Shown here piece after piece: positions 46,146-57,855 of a DNA stretch of 64,000 nt. The DNA is taken from assembly GCA_000349905.1 (NCBI GenBank), contig KB722742.1, positions 1,230,386-1,294,385 on the forward strand, in the 5' to 3' direction. Position 1 is the stretch's first letter, and each line of letters starts with the position of its first letter. A model generated the notes under the pieces. That model was not told the origin of the DNA. It ran no database searches and saw only the letters and a program-made list of their open reading frames with translations. The DNA comes from Volvariella volvacea V23. Lineage: Eukaryota; Basidiomycota; Agaricomycetes; Agaricales; Pluteaceae. The position numbers and the translations under genes are program-made.

Positions 46146-48453
46146 ATGACCATGCAGAACCACCACCGATTCCTCCATAGACGCTGGCATAGCGGTGCTG
46201 GTGCAGAACCCGGTGTCAACCCAAGGAGAAGCTCAGCCCTAGGGCATTTCGGCCATTTCAACGAAACTTGTTCAATCAGCGTCATCGACTACTCGGCGGA
46301 TTCGATTGTTGAGAAAGAGTTGGATAATCGGGGATTGATTGATTTGTTATCCGAGGGGGACTCACAAGCTGCGACCTCGAGTCGGGCCCGGACGCCTGCG
46401 CAGGGAGATGTTTCAGGAGCTAGTGGTTGCAGCAACGGGAAAGCTACGGTCAGGTGGATCAACATTGGCGGGATCGATTGGGGAGTCTTGAGTGCTCTGG
46501 CTATAAAGTACAGTGAGTTGGAATCTCACCTCATTGCGAAATTCGAGTTTATATGCGCATAGATCTACATGCATTGGCGCTGGAGGACGTCTTGCACGAG
46601 CAAGGGCATAGCCACTCCAAAGCGGATTACTATCTCGCCCACCTCTTCCTCCGCATTCTCTGTTTTTCCCTTGTTTCCCCCGAAGGTGGTGAATCAGAGG
46701 AGCCCACAAGTATACAAATTCAGACATTCCCAGACTATACCGCCACTGCACGACCTTTTGATGCAGAGTGCGGCGAATTCGACCCATTAGAGAATGTAGA
46801 CACTCCTTCACCTGATGGGAAGTTGAATAGCGTGGAAGGGAGCTATCGTGATATACCATCCTTTCAGGAGTATCCGAGAAAGTATGGCGTGGTGCGGCGG
46901 GTTGGCGGGTTAAGCGGGAATCATGGATTAGTGCGCCCAAAGCACCCTTTCGGCACCACCTAACATGACTGGTCGTGCAGGAACATGAACAGCAAGTGTT
47001 GCGACTTCAGGTGTTGAAAGGTGAAAGGGTCCGAGTAAAGTATGAACCGATGTTCATATTCCTTCTTCGTGATGGTAAGACCGAGTGCTGATTGTCAGAG
47101 TTGACGATAAGAATTATGCTAATTCGTGTTGATCCCAGGGACCACTGTTATATCGGTCCACACGCAGCCCACCAAGGATTTTACGCTACCAATTTCTCGT
47201 CGACTCCATCAAGCCGACTCACTTCTTAGGAGAACAGAGGATGCTTCTTTGCTTGTCGAAAGTCTTCTTGATCTTGGTAAGGCGCATATATGAATCACTA
47301 TCCGCAAGTCACCGACGCTCTGCAGTCGTTGATAGAGTTTTGGAAGTTATGGACGTCTACCAGGAGAAAATTGGCCAGCTCGAACAAGAGATACTCCTCA
47401 GTCCCAACATGGATACAGTTAGACGGTGTACGTCACCGCAATTACTACCTTGTGTTATCCTCATTCCTCCATTACGACAGTGCATATACTCTCAGGGGAC
47501 CTTATTATGCACAAGCGAGGACTTGAGCCAATTAAAACCATGATCTATGGTCTTCGGAGGTACGACCACGAGCGATGGATGGCGCTAATGCAAAATGAGG
47601 AGAACGCGGAGCGCACGCATGAGCATATAGATGATGGTCATGAGTTAGACGTGCTTCGCGGGGTTCATGGCAGCGAGCCTTTCTTCAGCCCATCCAGTGG
47701 GAATGGCAAGAAGGCATACGAGATGCGAATGAAGGGGTATCTAAGTAGGACCGCCAAAGTGTACCTGGTAAGCGTGCTCCATGGATGAACCTGCCCGATA
47801 TTTGACCTCCTAATAGGCCGATGTAAACGACCATATGGATTTTGTTCTGTCCAGTGCCGACATGTTTTCTGGGATAGTAGAGAACTTGATAAATTATGCC
47901 TTCAACGTAATATCAATGGCCCCCATGACCTGGTGCGATACTGATCCAATTGCGTGTAGATGGCATCTTACGAGACAAATGCTGCCATGTACGTATCCAC
48001 ACCCCGAGCTTTTATCGGCAAGTTGGTGAGACGCGTATCCAGGCGCCGCCTAACTCTTGTCACTATCATCTTTCTTCCTTTGACGCTTCTGACTGGATAT
48101 TTCGTAAGCCCCAAGCACACATCAGAGGGACGCTTACCTGAATGAAGCAGGGCATGAATTTTGCAATTTTTCCGAGTATTGAATCGCACTCAGATCGCTT
48201 GTATGTCGTAGTCATCCTCTTGCGCCTGTGCAATGCATCCTCAACTCGTCTGTTCAAAGCTTTTGGCTCCTAGCAATACCTGGAGTGGCTGTTGTCATCC
48301 CTTTATTCGCATACCCAGAACTCAAAATGTGGTTCCAGCATTTAGAGAGGCGTTACGCCATTAAAAGGGCCAAAAAGGTATGCTGTGTCCCTTTGTTGGA
48401 TCTAATTGGCCCTCACGATATGATGCCCTCATCAGGGTCTTCCGTCAGTGTAG
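46146..48453 (+). CDS. CorA-family magnesium transporter
   Basis: Starting at ATG 46146, the first exon ends WINIGGIDWGVLSALAIKY. It joins over the intron 46513-46562 to NLHALALEDVLHEQGHSHSK and ADYYLAHLFLRILCFSL, the classic CorA N-terminal domain. Further exons give MFIFLLRDG, TVISVHTQPTKDFTLPISRR, VLEVMDVYQEKIGQLEQEIL and a long coiled stalk (YLSRTAKVYLADVNDHMDFV). TM1 (VTIIFLPLTLLTGYF) is joined by the intron 48104-48150 to GMNF, giving the diagnostic GMN pore motif. TM2 is LLAIPGVAVVIPLFAY. A final intron 48378-48435 would give the end KRAKKGLPSV with the stop at 48451-48453; read unspliced, the frame runs to 48662. CorA proteins are pentameric Mg2+ channels. Fungal members sit in plasma membrane (Alr), vacuole (Mnr2) or mitochondria (Mrs2), and which one applies here is not clear. 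The start could be further upstream. Confidence 0.88.
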
Positions 48454-48979
48454 AGATAGGAATTGTACCTTCATTGTATTTACATCATGCAATTGTCTCT
48501 TCCGCTCCTCCGGATGAGGCGGGTGCAATTGAGGATCGTCGGTATGTTTGTTTTGGAGAAGTATCAGGGCTCCTCGATCCTGTTATGGAAGTTATGGTCA
48601 ATGTCAAAACAAGCCTTGAGGGCGATAGTCCCTCAACCCTCAGACAAAGCATATGTTGTTAGGCAACCACAAATTGAACATGTGCCGCCTTGACGCCATT
48701 AACCATTGGGGCTCTGACGTTGACGACGGTGACGAGGTTCGAATTATAGCGATTGTAGGACGAGTACTTGTTCATGGATGAGGGAGGTCGTGAGGGGTTT
48801 ATTGTTCCTCGTGCTCGCAATGCGCTGGCATAGACTACGAGGGTATATAACACCCCATTCGACCTCTCAGTCCAAACACAATCCACTCCCGACTCGAAGT
48901 TTTCAGCACAGCCCTCTACAGCTCCTCTTCTTATCTTCATCCAACACATTCGCAAGAAACGACCCGAACACGATCAAGG

Positions 48980-50293
48980 ATGTCTAGTGCAGATGACATG
49001 ATCATCTTGAGCAACCACTCATTCCATCAGCTAGTCGACGAAGTCGTCTCTCGCCTCAACCAACGTCAACCTCACTCTCCATTCAGCGCACAAGATTTCG
49101 ATTACGCCATGAAACTGGCGCACGCGAATTCACCCTATCACATCCTCATCACCAAAGTCGTCAATTTTCTGGTTATCGTTTTTACCATTATCGCGATGAT
49201 TTACGGCATCGGGTGCTTGAACAAAAAAATCGACGAACTGACGGCCGAGGACGCTCAAACTGGTGGTGGTGGTCCAGGCGACGAAGGAAGACTCGGCAAT
49301 AATGTTCAAAGGCGAGGTCAAGGTGCCACTGGAAGCAACTCATCAGTGGCACATCCAACGATCGAAATGCGACCGACTCGGGTAGTACGAAGGGCTCAAA
49401 ACCAAGGACGGGATAATGCGAGTCGAGATGGTTCGCAATTCGGCGTGTTCTTCGATCCTCACAATGGACAATGGCTTCCTTGTGAGGTTGTACAAACTGA
49501 AGACGATCGAGGTCTGAGGCCGCAAGAAGAAAACGATCTGGAAAACCCGGACCCTAGACAAACTGCCAGTGATGCTCCTCAAAATGCCACGCCGAGTACC
49601 AGTCCATTTGCCAGTACCAGTACAAGTTCCACCACCACTACCAGCAATGTCGACACTCCAGTCCATGCTCCAGTACACTCGGGCTTGACGACTCCAGCAA
49701 GCGCGCCACCCGAGTCCCCAGCCCCTTCAGAGACGCCAACTGTGATAGAATTCCCGAGCGATGGCAGCCTCACACCTCGCGCCGAAAGCGTGGATATGAG
49801 CCTCCTTGCTACTGCTACATCTTCCACGATCTCGATTCCCTCTTCAGTGTCATCTAGCCCCAGTTCGGACTCAGATTCTACCGTCTATCCTCAATCAACA
49901 CCTAGCTCCGGACGCCTCTCTACGCCCTCCACGCTCTCTTCACCCTCCACACTCCCCTCACCCTCCACACTCTCTTCACCCTCCACTCCTCGATTTGCAC
50001 CTATTTCTTTGCCTGCCAGCGAGAGTTCCTCTCCCCAACTCTCTGTTTCCTCAGCCAGTACGTTCTCGTTTTCTTGCGGGTGTGGTCGCACTTGTCCTTG
50101 CCGTGGTGCATCCGCCGGCAGCCCTTCATCTACGGAATCGGATACCGTTGTAGATACCGATGAAGTAGACGACGATGCCACACTCACAATGACAGGGAGA
50201 ACTGATGATACGTTGCTGCCAGCGTCTCCTACCTCGACGCTTGTTAGTCCTATTCCGGGGTTGGACAACTTGGGCTCTGCTATCATCTGCTGA
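48980..50293 (+). CDS. Single-pass membrane protein with Ser/Thr/Pro-rich tail, unknown function
   Basis: One uninterrupted frame of 437 codons starts at ATG 48980. The N-terminal 55 residues are ordered-looking (SFHQLVDEVVSRLNQRQ). A membrane helix follows at about 60-80 (VVNFLVIVFTIIAMIYGIG), then a long disordered Ser/Thr/Pro region. That region has a short tandem repeat of a TPSTLSSPS-like unit at about residues 310-335 and a small Cys cluster near residue 370 (CGCGRTCPC). No signal peptide or known domain is seen. A TATA-like stretch and pyrimidine-rich leader lie just before the start. It is probably a fungal orphan. Confidence 0.6.
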   Translation: MSSADDMIILSNHSFHQLVDEVVSRLNQRQPHSPFSAQDFDYAMKLAHANSPYHILITKVVNFLVIVFTIIAMIYGIGCLNKKIDELTAEDAQTGGGGPGDEGRLGNNVQRRGQGATGSNSSVAHPTIEMRPTRVVRRAQNQGRDNASRDGSQFGVFFDPHNGQWLPCEVVQTEDDRGLRPQEENDLENPDPRQTASDAPQNATPSTSPFASTSTSSTTTTSNVDTPVHAPVHSGLTTPASAPPESPAPSETPTVIEFPSDGSLTPRAESVDMSLLATATSSTISIPSSVSSSPSSDSDSTVYPQSTPSSGRLSTPSTLSSPSTLPSPSTLSSPSTPRFAPISLPASESSSPQLSVSSASTFSFSCGCGRTCPCRGASAGSPSSTESDTVVDTDEVDDDATLTMTGRTDDTLLPASPTSTLVSPIPGLDNLGSAIIC

Positions 50294-50838
50294 AATGACA
50301 TCATCGGGCGTGATGTAAATACCTCTTTCTTTTAAAGTTTCTCGGCTCAGATTGGATCTGGACATGGACTATGACGCATGCGACATTGTTATGTAGTTTC
50401 AATATTGGTTACAATACTCATGTTTCTCGCTATGGTCTTATTCTGTAGTCTGTATTACACGTTCTTGGACTTTCACGATACGTCTATCTGCCATCACTAG
50501 ATTCTCATTCATTGTTGTTACAGCATCACTGGACCCTACCTCTGATGCATCATTTCAGATTTTCATTGTATGTAGATACTACCGAATACACCGAATTTGA
50601 ATCGGTGTTCAATGAATGGGTCATTGTATGCACTTATGCTTACAATCAATACGATTTTTGCGTACGTAATTCCTACATAAATAACCTCGCCCAGAAGGAC
50701 AATAAGGTGTGTGCATCATGTGAGTGGATCTACTGTTCAGCGTATCAGTCCGTGGTCGAAGCCTCTAAATCTAGAGAATACATCATAGCCCCAAGTTCTA
50801 CAACAGAGAAAAAAGGAAAGAAAAAGTGAAACCAAGAG
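50294..50838. other. Intergenic between two converging genes
   Basis: AT-rich sequence with no credible coding region. A 105-codon frame at 50512-50829 is open by chance in appearance and lacks recognisable content. Confidence 0.4.
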
Positions 50839-52548
50839 TTACGAAACCGTCCACTTAACCTTCAACCCCAAATTCGCTAACTGAGTCAACATCAATCTAT
50901 CCCTTACATGAGAATGGGTCAACGCCTCGAGTGATACCTCGAGGAAATCCAATTTCCTTCGTTGCCGCGCCTGCTCCTGCTGATTTTGTCGTGATGGCTC
51001 CGATCGATCACTTTTGCCCTGCGTTGGATCATCCACGACTGTCAGAGTCGTAGGTCTGGTGATGGGGATTGTCATTACTGCGTCTGCGGGGCATGGTCGT
51101 ACTCGTGAAGCCGCCATCTCCCCAATTAGTCCATCCGCCGGTGAATATCCCAGGAGCGTGAGATCAGAGAGGATTGGGAATAGAATGGTGCTTGGTGCCG
51201 AGGAAGTAGGGATTGATTTCCACGGGAAGCAATTCATGTCGCATGACTCGCTCGAATTGTCAAACGAAGGCTTGGATGAATGAGGCGGGGAAGGGTGTGA
51301 AGTAAGGTGACGAATAAAACCGTCCAGTTTTCTCCGGTCCAAGAGGAATTTGGATATCTCGTTCAAGTGCGGCGAAGAAAGGTACGCGGCCAAATCCTTT
51401 TCGCTGAGTTCACCGCTGTACACGTCTAGGGATTTGAGCGTACAACCGGAGCGCGACAACAGCCGGTGCAGTGCAGCTGTATCAATAGGAGTCCCTCGTG
51501 GCATCCAATGATGCACCACAAAGCGATCAAGGGAAGGCGTCTTAATGAGATCAAGGAAAACGCCCGTATCAAATGAATTCGAAGCAATGGAAAGTGTCTT
51601 GAGAAAAGGGAGAGTAATAGGTGAATGTTGTGACGCAAGAAGGGAGGGTGAATAGTTCGTGAGATTGGCGGCGTGGAGAGTCTGCAGGGATGCGCATGAA
51701 GGGAGCATTGACAAAACTGCATCAAACGTCATACCGTGGACCGTGATATGCGACAGCTGCGCCCAGGGAGTGGATGGAGGAGGTGTTGGTAGGTCCACCC
51801 AACTGACTTGTCGCAGTGCCGGGGACGAGTTTACAGAGCTCCAGAGTTTAGATATTGATCGCTTACTCCAATACTGGAGATCAAAAATGGCAACTTCCAG
51901 ATTAGGTGCCGAGCCGAGGGGAAGATCAGCGAGTGATCGGTAGGGAAGACCGTCTGAGAAGGAGAAATCGACTTTCTTCCATCTGTGGACGCATTTGATG
52001 AACATGTGAAGGATTCGACGAGTCCAGCTAGCTTCCGAAGCCACCAAATCGGAAATAGCAGAATTGAAGGGATAATGTTCGGCTTGGTGTAGGGTCAGGA
52101 TTAGAGGACATCTCTCGCCTGAACGAGCCAGCCATAGTTGGACAAGGTGGACGTGTCGCTTGGTCGGCGAGTATACTGAAATGGTAGACCACAATATGGC
52201 CATCTGTAGAACGACATTACGCCAATGCCTGCATACTTGCGCGAGAACTAGGGGTGTGATGTCAAATATGGGTGCCGGCGGATCGGACTGGTCGATAATG
52301 GGAGAAATCCCAGGCTCAGGTTGTGGTGAACAGGCGTGAGTGAAAATCTCGCCGAGGATATCGACGGGAACGCCAAGAATGGGGGAGATGGGACGAGGAG
52401 ACATGGATTTGCGAACGGGCGAATGTTCGAGTTGGGTCCTCCAGCACGACTCTACAAGCCGCGGTTCACAGACAGTAGTCGCTGTGATTGAAGGCATCGT
52501 AAAAGTTCGCGCCCGAAATGAGGAAGGTGCTAAGGAGCAGTGAAGCAT
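50839..52548 (-). CDS. F-box and leucine-rich-repeat-like protein, separate from the FBX cluster family
   Basis: One open frame of 569 codons. The ATG at 52548 or the in-frame ATG at 52497 (MPSITATTV) may be used. An F-box-like domain lies at about 50-125: PISPILGVPVDILGEIFTHA, then LAQVCRHWRNVVLQMAILWS. This VPxDILGEIF...VCRxWRxVxL...LWS pattern is the commonest F-box type of agaricomycetes and differs from the DLPNELL type of the neighbours. LRR-like segments follow (LRQVSWVDLP, LQTLHAANLTN, LPFLKTLSIASNS, LKSLDVYSGELSEKDL) and a basic Gln-rich stretch lies near the C-terminus. Expected role: substrate receptor for SCF ubiquitin ligase. No defects are seen. Confidence 0.82.
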   Translation of the reverse strand: MLHCSLAPSSFRARTFTMPSITATTVCEPRLVESCWRTQLEHSPVRKSMSPRPISPILGVPVDILGEIFTHACSPQPEPGISPIIDQSDPPAPIFDITPLVLAQVCRHWRNVVLQMAILWSTISVYSPTKRHVHLVQLWLARSGERCPLILTLHQAEHYPFNSAISDLVASEASWTRRILHMFIKCVHRWKKVDFSFSDGLPYRSLADLPLGSAPNLEVAIFDLQYWSKRSISKLWSSVNSSPALRQVSWVDLPTPPPSTPWAQLSHITVHGMTFDAVLSMLPSCASLQTLHAANLTNYSPSLLASQHSPITLPFLKTLSIASNSFDTGVFLDLIKTPSLDRFVVHHWMPRGTPIDTAALHRLLSRSGCTLKSLDVYSGELSEKDLAAYLSSPHLNEISKFLLDRRKLDGFIRHLTSHPSPPHSSKPSFDNSSESCDMNCFPWKSIPTSSAPSTILFPILSDLTLLGYSPADGLIGEMAASRVRPCPADAVMTIPITRPTTLTVVDDPTQGKSDRSEPSRQNQQEQARQRRKLDFLEVSLEALTHSHVRDRLMLTQLANLGLKVKWTVS

Positions 52549-53871
52549 GAGCTGCAGTTCTTAGTGAATTTCGCAGCATGGACTTGCCTTAGCTGAATCC
52601 AGGGGCTGAGAAGGAGATCGTGGGCTCTAATGACTCTCAGAAGCTAGGGCATTTTAAGACATAGGCCTCATGGACAACCCTTCAACTTCAAGCCAGAAGA
52701 CTGTACGGTAGTCCTGGAGTGAGAAACAACCCGAATGTAGTCCTGAGCCCAGGCGATCAAATAGCCTCAATAACTTTCCTTTAACCCAGGAACCCTAGCG
52801 GAGTTCCATCGTCGTGGCTTCTTGATTATGTGTTGCGGGAAGAGGCCACCCAGTCAACCTGCAAATTCAATGCCCAGAATAGGAGCGGAATGCCATACAG
52901 ATAGCAAGGACCCCAGAATTTGAAATCAAACAAATCGTTCTTATTCAGAATTTAAACTAGGCTTGGCCATGAGTTTCAGGGATCTAGAGTCTTTAAGTGT
53001 GCTTGCAGAAGGAGGCAGCAGCTTTTACTCTACCCTTACCTGTCATCACGGCTGAACTCGCCGATACTCAGGGAGTATGATTTAGATGGAAAAAGTCCGA
53101 GAACACGCAAAAGCCCTGAGTTGTATGCCCGATGTCTACACCGACAACGAAACGGATTCGTGGTATGATTTAGCCTACGAAGGATTGGTTCCTCTACAGC
53201 AGCATGCTCGGGGTGTCGACTACCTGCAAGCGAGGATGAGACTACTGATTGATCCTTATCTCGAAAACTTACCCGGTCGGGTAGGCATCCAGGGGTGATA
53301 AGAACGAGCCCCATGCACGATTCCAATGGAACCACGAGGAGTGCAATTCGCGGGTGGCTACTGTGTTGTTTGTAAGTGATTAAAAGTTGTGAGATTAAGA
53401 AACAAGAATCAACAAAGAGGGAGCGGCACTCTCATGCCACTTTCCCCAGCCTATCCGTAGCGTCCCTACTCTTTCTTCCTTGTTCTCGACATTGCATGTG
53501 CCTGCACCGTGGAATTTGAACGACGTGATGCAGGTATTTTAGGAGTGGCAGGATGGGGCAATCCAAGCGCATGCCAGTACTATTCTCGCTGTCACACGCC
53601 ATCCTTCCACCTGACACTTTGTAGGATCTCATCGGTGGTTGATCTTTTAATGTCGGTATAAAGTGACAGTTGTCGACCTCCAAAAGTCCTTGGACAATTA
53701 CGTTAGGTCCCTCACCTTCCATATTTTGCACTCCCTCACAATCCGTCTTAGTCCGCTTGCCGCCTGGCGCTTGCTGTTTCTCACAACTTATTGGGCCCTA
53801 GCCTCATACCGGTGCCATAGTAGCTAGGGCTACCATTACGACTGACTCCCTACCACTTTCCGCCACGCGCA
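52549..53871. other. Intergenic between the F-box/LRR gene and FBX-4
   Basis: About 1.3 kb without a recognisable gene. A 70-codon frame on the plus strand (53086-53298) has protein-like composition but no domain or splice support. The last 150 bases are probably the FBX-4 promoter. Confidence 0.4.
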
Positions 53872-55617
53872 ATGCCAACGCCCGACTGCACTTCTCTCTT
53901 GGATCTACCCAATGAACTATTGGACCACATCCTCTCTCACACCTCTGCAGACATGCTCTTCAAGCTTGCTTGCCTTTGTCGCTCCCTAAACGCGATTTGT
54001 ATGGTGCATTATCTCCAAAAGTCTGGCATACGCTCTCCGACTACAAGCATCACCCTGAGGATTTCCATTGCGCAACCTGATAGCCATTTTAACGACATCG
54101 TTGAAGATGATCTAGAAGTTCTTCGGGCCTTACGTATAGCATTCTCACTACGCCACATCAAAGTTTTGACGTGCTCCATCGAGAGGTCGCATACAGATTT
54201 GGTACCATACAAGTTGCTGCAGGTCCTCAACGGGCTTTATGACCTCGTCGGAAGGCTTGATTTTATCAAACATGCTCGGCTGTTTATTCTAGGCACGGAA
54301 TGTTATCCTACTTGGTACCGTTACCCTGGGCTCGGTGAAACGGATGCGGCTCGCTTTTCAGAAGCAAGAGAATGGGCGAAGAGTTATGGGCGGTTGCTAA
54401 ATGCGCTGATGAAGAAGTCCTCCAATGTGGAGCTCAGTCATGGCCTTATGCCGTTCCATGCCCATCAACTTGTCACATCACTACCGTCGCCCACCCCAAT
54501 TTTTCAACACCTCCTTAACCTCTTCCGAGCCCAATCTTCCCCTCATACGCCATTCCAACTCTCTGGAGTGGGTTGGGTGTTTAGATGGGTTGACGAACTG
54601 GGACGATACCTCACCGAGGAGGATGCTCGCACAATTTCTCCGATTATTGATGATAATTTGGAAGTCGAAACCCTCACACTTTCCGGAAACATCATGCTCT
54701 TTCCACCTTGTAGCAACTGGTTACCCTCGTTTTTCACTTCTTCCTCCCTTACTAGTCTAACCCTATCTTCCGCGGCCTTGGCTGCAGATTTGTGGGACGC
54801 CGTCATCTCCACAATCTCCCCTTCCCTCACTCGGCTCCAGCATCTTAAAATTCTCAGGTGTCATAACATAAGCGCTTCATCACTGGCGAAGCTTATAGGG
54901 CCTCTATCCAATCTCCAAAGCTTGGAAATCGGTTCAGAAATGGAAAGCCGATACACATCAGTATTCTTTCCATCCCATTCCTTTCCCAAGCTGTCTCATA
55001 TAAGCGCCAATGCCCAATGGGCGCTCTCTCTTTTCCGCTTAAGGGTGGAAGACGTTGAATCATACGTGATATCAAGCGACCCATTTGACTCTTTACGCAC
55101 CGCCAAAATAATGCACTTCCCTTCATTGGTGACGCTGACTATCCTTTGGGACGGGAATGTATCATTTCCCTGGGTAAATTCCTCCCGCACGCTCCCAATA
55201 ATCAGGTTTTTTCGTAGATTCCTTCGGCTCCAGCCCACCTTCAAATACCTGAAGTTCCGATCCTTCAAGTATGAAGATGAAAGAATTGGCCTGATGGGTC
55301 GGGAATTCCTCCCATACACATCCTTGGATGGGGCTGACATGCTGGGATTCAATATTCTTGATGTTGTGGAGCTACAGTATTCATCTGCGCCGGCATTGTT
55401 GAAGGACAAGACACTGTTTAAGGAGTGGCTGGGCTGTTTTCCTTCTTTGAAGGCCCTCGAGCTGAGTTACTCCCCGGCCCATGCGTCCGTTCCTGAGGTG
55501 TACCCTGAGGAGTATGCGGCTGTGCGTGCATTGTTGATTACAATGGTCAGGGAGGCACTCATGGTAGTATACAGCCAACGTGTTGTCGACCTCATAGTTG
55601 ATGGGTTGCCGGCTTGA
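53872..55617 (+). CDS. F-box protein FBX-4, intact
   Basis: An uninterrupted frame of 581 codons begins MPTPDCTSLLDLPNELLDHI. The F-box spans about residues 8-55 (MLFKLACLCRSLNAICMVHY). Family core segments are all present: LRIAFSLRHIKVLTCSIERS, REWAKSYGRLLNALMKKSSN, FRWVDELGRYL, LTLSGNIMLFPPCSNWLPSF, LSNLQSLEIGSEMES, FKYLKFRSFKYEDERIGL, ending VVDLIVDGLPA. It is closest to FBX-1, and each Trp that is a stop codon in FBX-1, FBX-5 or FBX-8 is Trp here. The last codons and the 3' flank fall at the edge of the inverted duplication shared with 37973-40041. Role inferred from the F-box: SCF receptor. Confidence 0.82.
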   Translation: MPTPDCTSLLDLPNELLDHILSHTSADMLFKLACLCRSLNAICMVHYLQKSGIRSPTTSITLRISIAQPDSHFNDIVEDDLEVLRALRIAFSLRHIKVLTCSIERSHTDLVPYKLLQVLNGLYDLVGRLDFIKHARLFILGTECYPTWYRYPGLGETDAARFSEAREWAKSYGRLLNALMKKSSNVELSHGLMPFHAHQLVTSLPSPTPIFQHLLNLFRAQSSPHTPFQLSGVGWVFRWVDELGRYLTEEDARTISPIIDDNLEVETLTLSGNIMLFPPCSNWLPSFFTSSSLTSLTLSSAALAADLWDAVISTISPSLTRLQHLKILRCHNISASSLAKLIGPLSNLQSLEIGSEMESRYTSVFFPSHSFPKLSHISANAQWALSLFRLRVEDVESYVISSDPFDSLRTAKIMHFPSLVTLTILWDGNVSFPWVNSSRTLPIIRFFRRFLRLQPTFKYLKFRSFKYEDERIGLMGREFLPYTSLDGADMLGFNILDVVELQYSSAPALLKDKTLFKEWLGCFPSLKALELSYSPAHASVPEVYPEEYAAVRALLITMVREALMVVYSQRVVDLIVDGLPA

Positions 55618-57690
55618 ATGTATAATGAATTATGATAGAGGTTGTTGACGTCTATTGTTTGAACCATCGACCTACTACTATCCCTCCAGGGCGCCCCGGG
55701 ATCCCCTCGCGCTGTTCCGCCTACTGTATGGGCCCTGGCTTGGACTTGCATGAGGCAGACTTGGTATTTGGCCATTTCAACGGCCACATTGCGCTAGTCC
55801 TCCAGCAGCTGACACAACTATTACCAACTACTCGCGCCTTCCCTGCCTTCAACTTTCTAGTCATTATTTGTTACGCCGACAACCTATTCTACTCCTTTGA
55901 CAGCGAACACAATCATCACTTCACACTAGCCTTTGGCTACAGATAATGCGAACCGCCACTTGCAACTCTCTCTTGGACCTACCCAATGAATTGCTACATC
56001 ATATCGTGAGCTTTCTACCTGCGAATACACTTCTCAAGCTCGCCTCCACATGCCGTGTCTTGAACGAGATTGCCCTCATCCACTTTTTCGAATGGAAATC
56101 ACCAACAGAAACTGTCGCTTTGATAATTCACATGCAACCTCTGACTTTCGCTGGCGCTCGCCATGGCCGGATGGTTCTTTGGGTACTCCAGATAGCAATC
56201 TCACTTCGTCACATCAATGTCTTGAAATGCTGCATCACACAATGGGAAAGAGAGTTAATACCAAATGGACTATTTCATTGGCATGTCCTCGACGAACTTT
56301 ATGACTTGGTTGAAAGACTCGACTACATTGGCCGTGTTGAGCTGCATATTCGGAATACTTCCTATAAACGTGAACCCAACAACAACGTAGATGTACGTCA
56401 ATTAATGGATCCAAAGGAGTGAGAGAAAGGTTATGGTCGATTGATGAAGATATTGATGATGAAGTCAACCAACATCAAACTCACTCATGACATTATGGCA
56501 TTTCACACCCACCGAGAAGTCCTAACGCCACCATTCCCCATAATCTCGATCCTCCAACACCTTTGGAGCCGCTTTTGGACCCGAACGCCTCCCCTTACAC
56601 CTTTCAAAATCTATTCGCCGAGTTACGAGTTGGAATGGACAGACGAGCAGAAACACAGCTTCACAAAAGACGACATTCGTACGATTTCTCCTATTATTAC
56701 CGAGGGACTGAGAGTCCAGAGCCTCACCATCTCTGAAGAATTGATGCTTTATCCCCATATCGTCAATTGGCTTCCATTGTTCTTTAAGCATTCGTACTTG
56801 ACCAGTCTCACTCTCTACACTATAATTCTGCCTCTACATCTATGGGATCCTATCATACTCTCAATTCACCTACACTCACACAACTCCAGCACTTCAGGAT
56901 CCACGTGTGTAACATACGAGCCTCATCGTTGGTGTGGCTCCTGGACGATCTTCCCAATCTTCAAAGTTTGGAGATTGGTCAATATGCTGAAGAACCACAT
57001 GGCCGTAGAGCCCTACCATTCTTCTCGTCATCGTCGTTCCCCTTCCCGACCCATTTAGCTGCTGAATCTCGATGGTTGCTTTATTTACTCAGTATCAAAG
57101 AGGGTGGTATTGAGTTGTCACGGTATCTCAACTCGCCTAATGACCAGCAGCCTCCTGAAGTAAAGCATCTTCCCTCATTAACGACGCTCATTCTCCTTCA
57201 TAATCATGATGAATTGTATAGTTCCAGAATTCCTAGGTCCCTCCATACGCCTCTGACAATTCGTCTTCTCCATTCAATCCTGCATCTACGACGACCCACT
57301 GGCACCTTCAAGCATTTTGGATTCAGATCGTTCAAGTACGAATGCGGGAGGATAGGTTTAGAGCCTATTGCTGATCAAGTCTTCCCGGATACAGCCATCA
57401 ACTATAACAGGCTTGACCTTCCGGAATATAGCCTACTCGACGTCGTGCGATTGGAAGACTTTCGTGGCCTCGCATCAGGACTATTGGAGGAGAAAGAACA
57501 ACTGAAACAGTGGTTGACTGGTTTGCGTTCTCTGAAGATTGTGGAGCTTTGCATCCAGAAACTTTATGGAGACTGTTATTCTAATAAGTATGAGGCTAAG
57601 GACGCGCAATTGGCTACTGTGGTTGGGCAGATATTCCTAGCATTGCATGTATGTGCTATTGAAGTCATAGTAATTGATGATCCCATCTGA
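55581..57690 (+). repeat. Inverted segmental duplication, arm 2
   Basis: Matches 37973-40041 in opposite orientation, covering the end of FBX-4, the FBX-4/FBX-5 spacer and FBX-5. The two arms are about 15.5 kb apart. Divergence includes single-base changes and a one-base deletion in FBX-5. Confidence 0.75.
55946..57690 (+). pseudogene. F-box protein FBX-5, inverted copy of FBX-2 with a stop and a 1-base deletion
   Basis: The ATG at 55946 starts MRTATCNSLLDLPNELLHHI, and the protein follows FBX-2 closely throughout. At 56420-56422 TGA replaces the Trp of the near-invariant EWxKSYGRL segment. At about 56866 a run of three T in FBX-2 (caatttcacc) is two T here (caattcacc), shifting the frame. 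After that the frame is open to the shared C-terminus (EVIVIDDPI). Both defects are absent from FBX-2, so FBX-5 is the degenerating copy. The T-run deletion could also be an assembly error; the nonsense change is harder to explain that way. Confidence 0.82.
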
Positions 57691-57855
57691 ATATGATTAT
57701 GTCAATTACATCCCAATTTTTAAATCCAGTAACGATCCGAGTAAACACTAGTGAAAACAGATCAAGTACAGTACGCTAGCTAATCGTGTCCATTGAACAT
57801 TGAACATAACAATATAATTTATAACTATCCGACAACGACGCCCTCCTGATCATGA

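Noticed and set aside
48733..48750. GGTTCGAATTA sequence resembling a tRNA T-loop
   Set aside because: No acceptor stem, D-arm or anticodon arm can be paired around it. No tRNA was found in the window.
53086..53298. Plus-strand frame of 70 codons with acceptable composition
   Set aside because: No recognisable domain, no flanking splice sites and no nearby matching frame. Too short to support alone.
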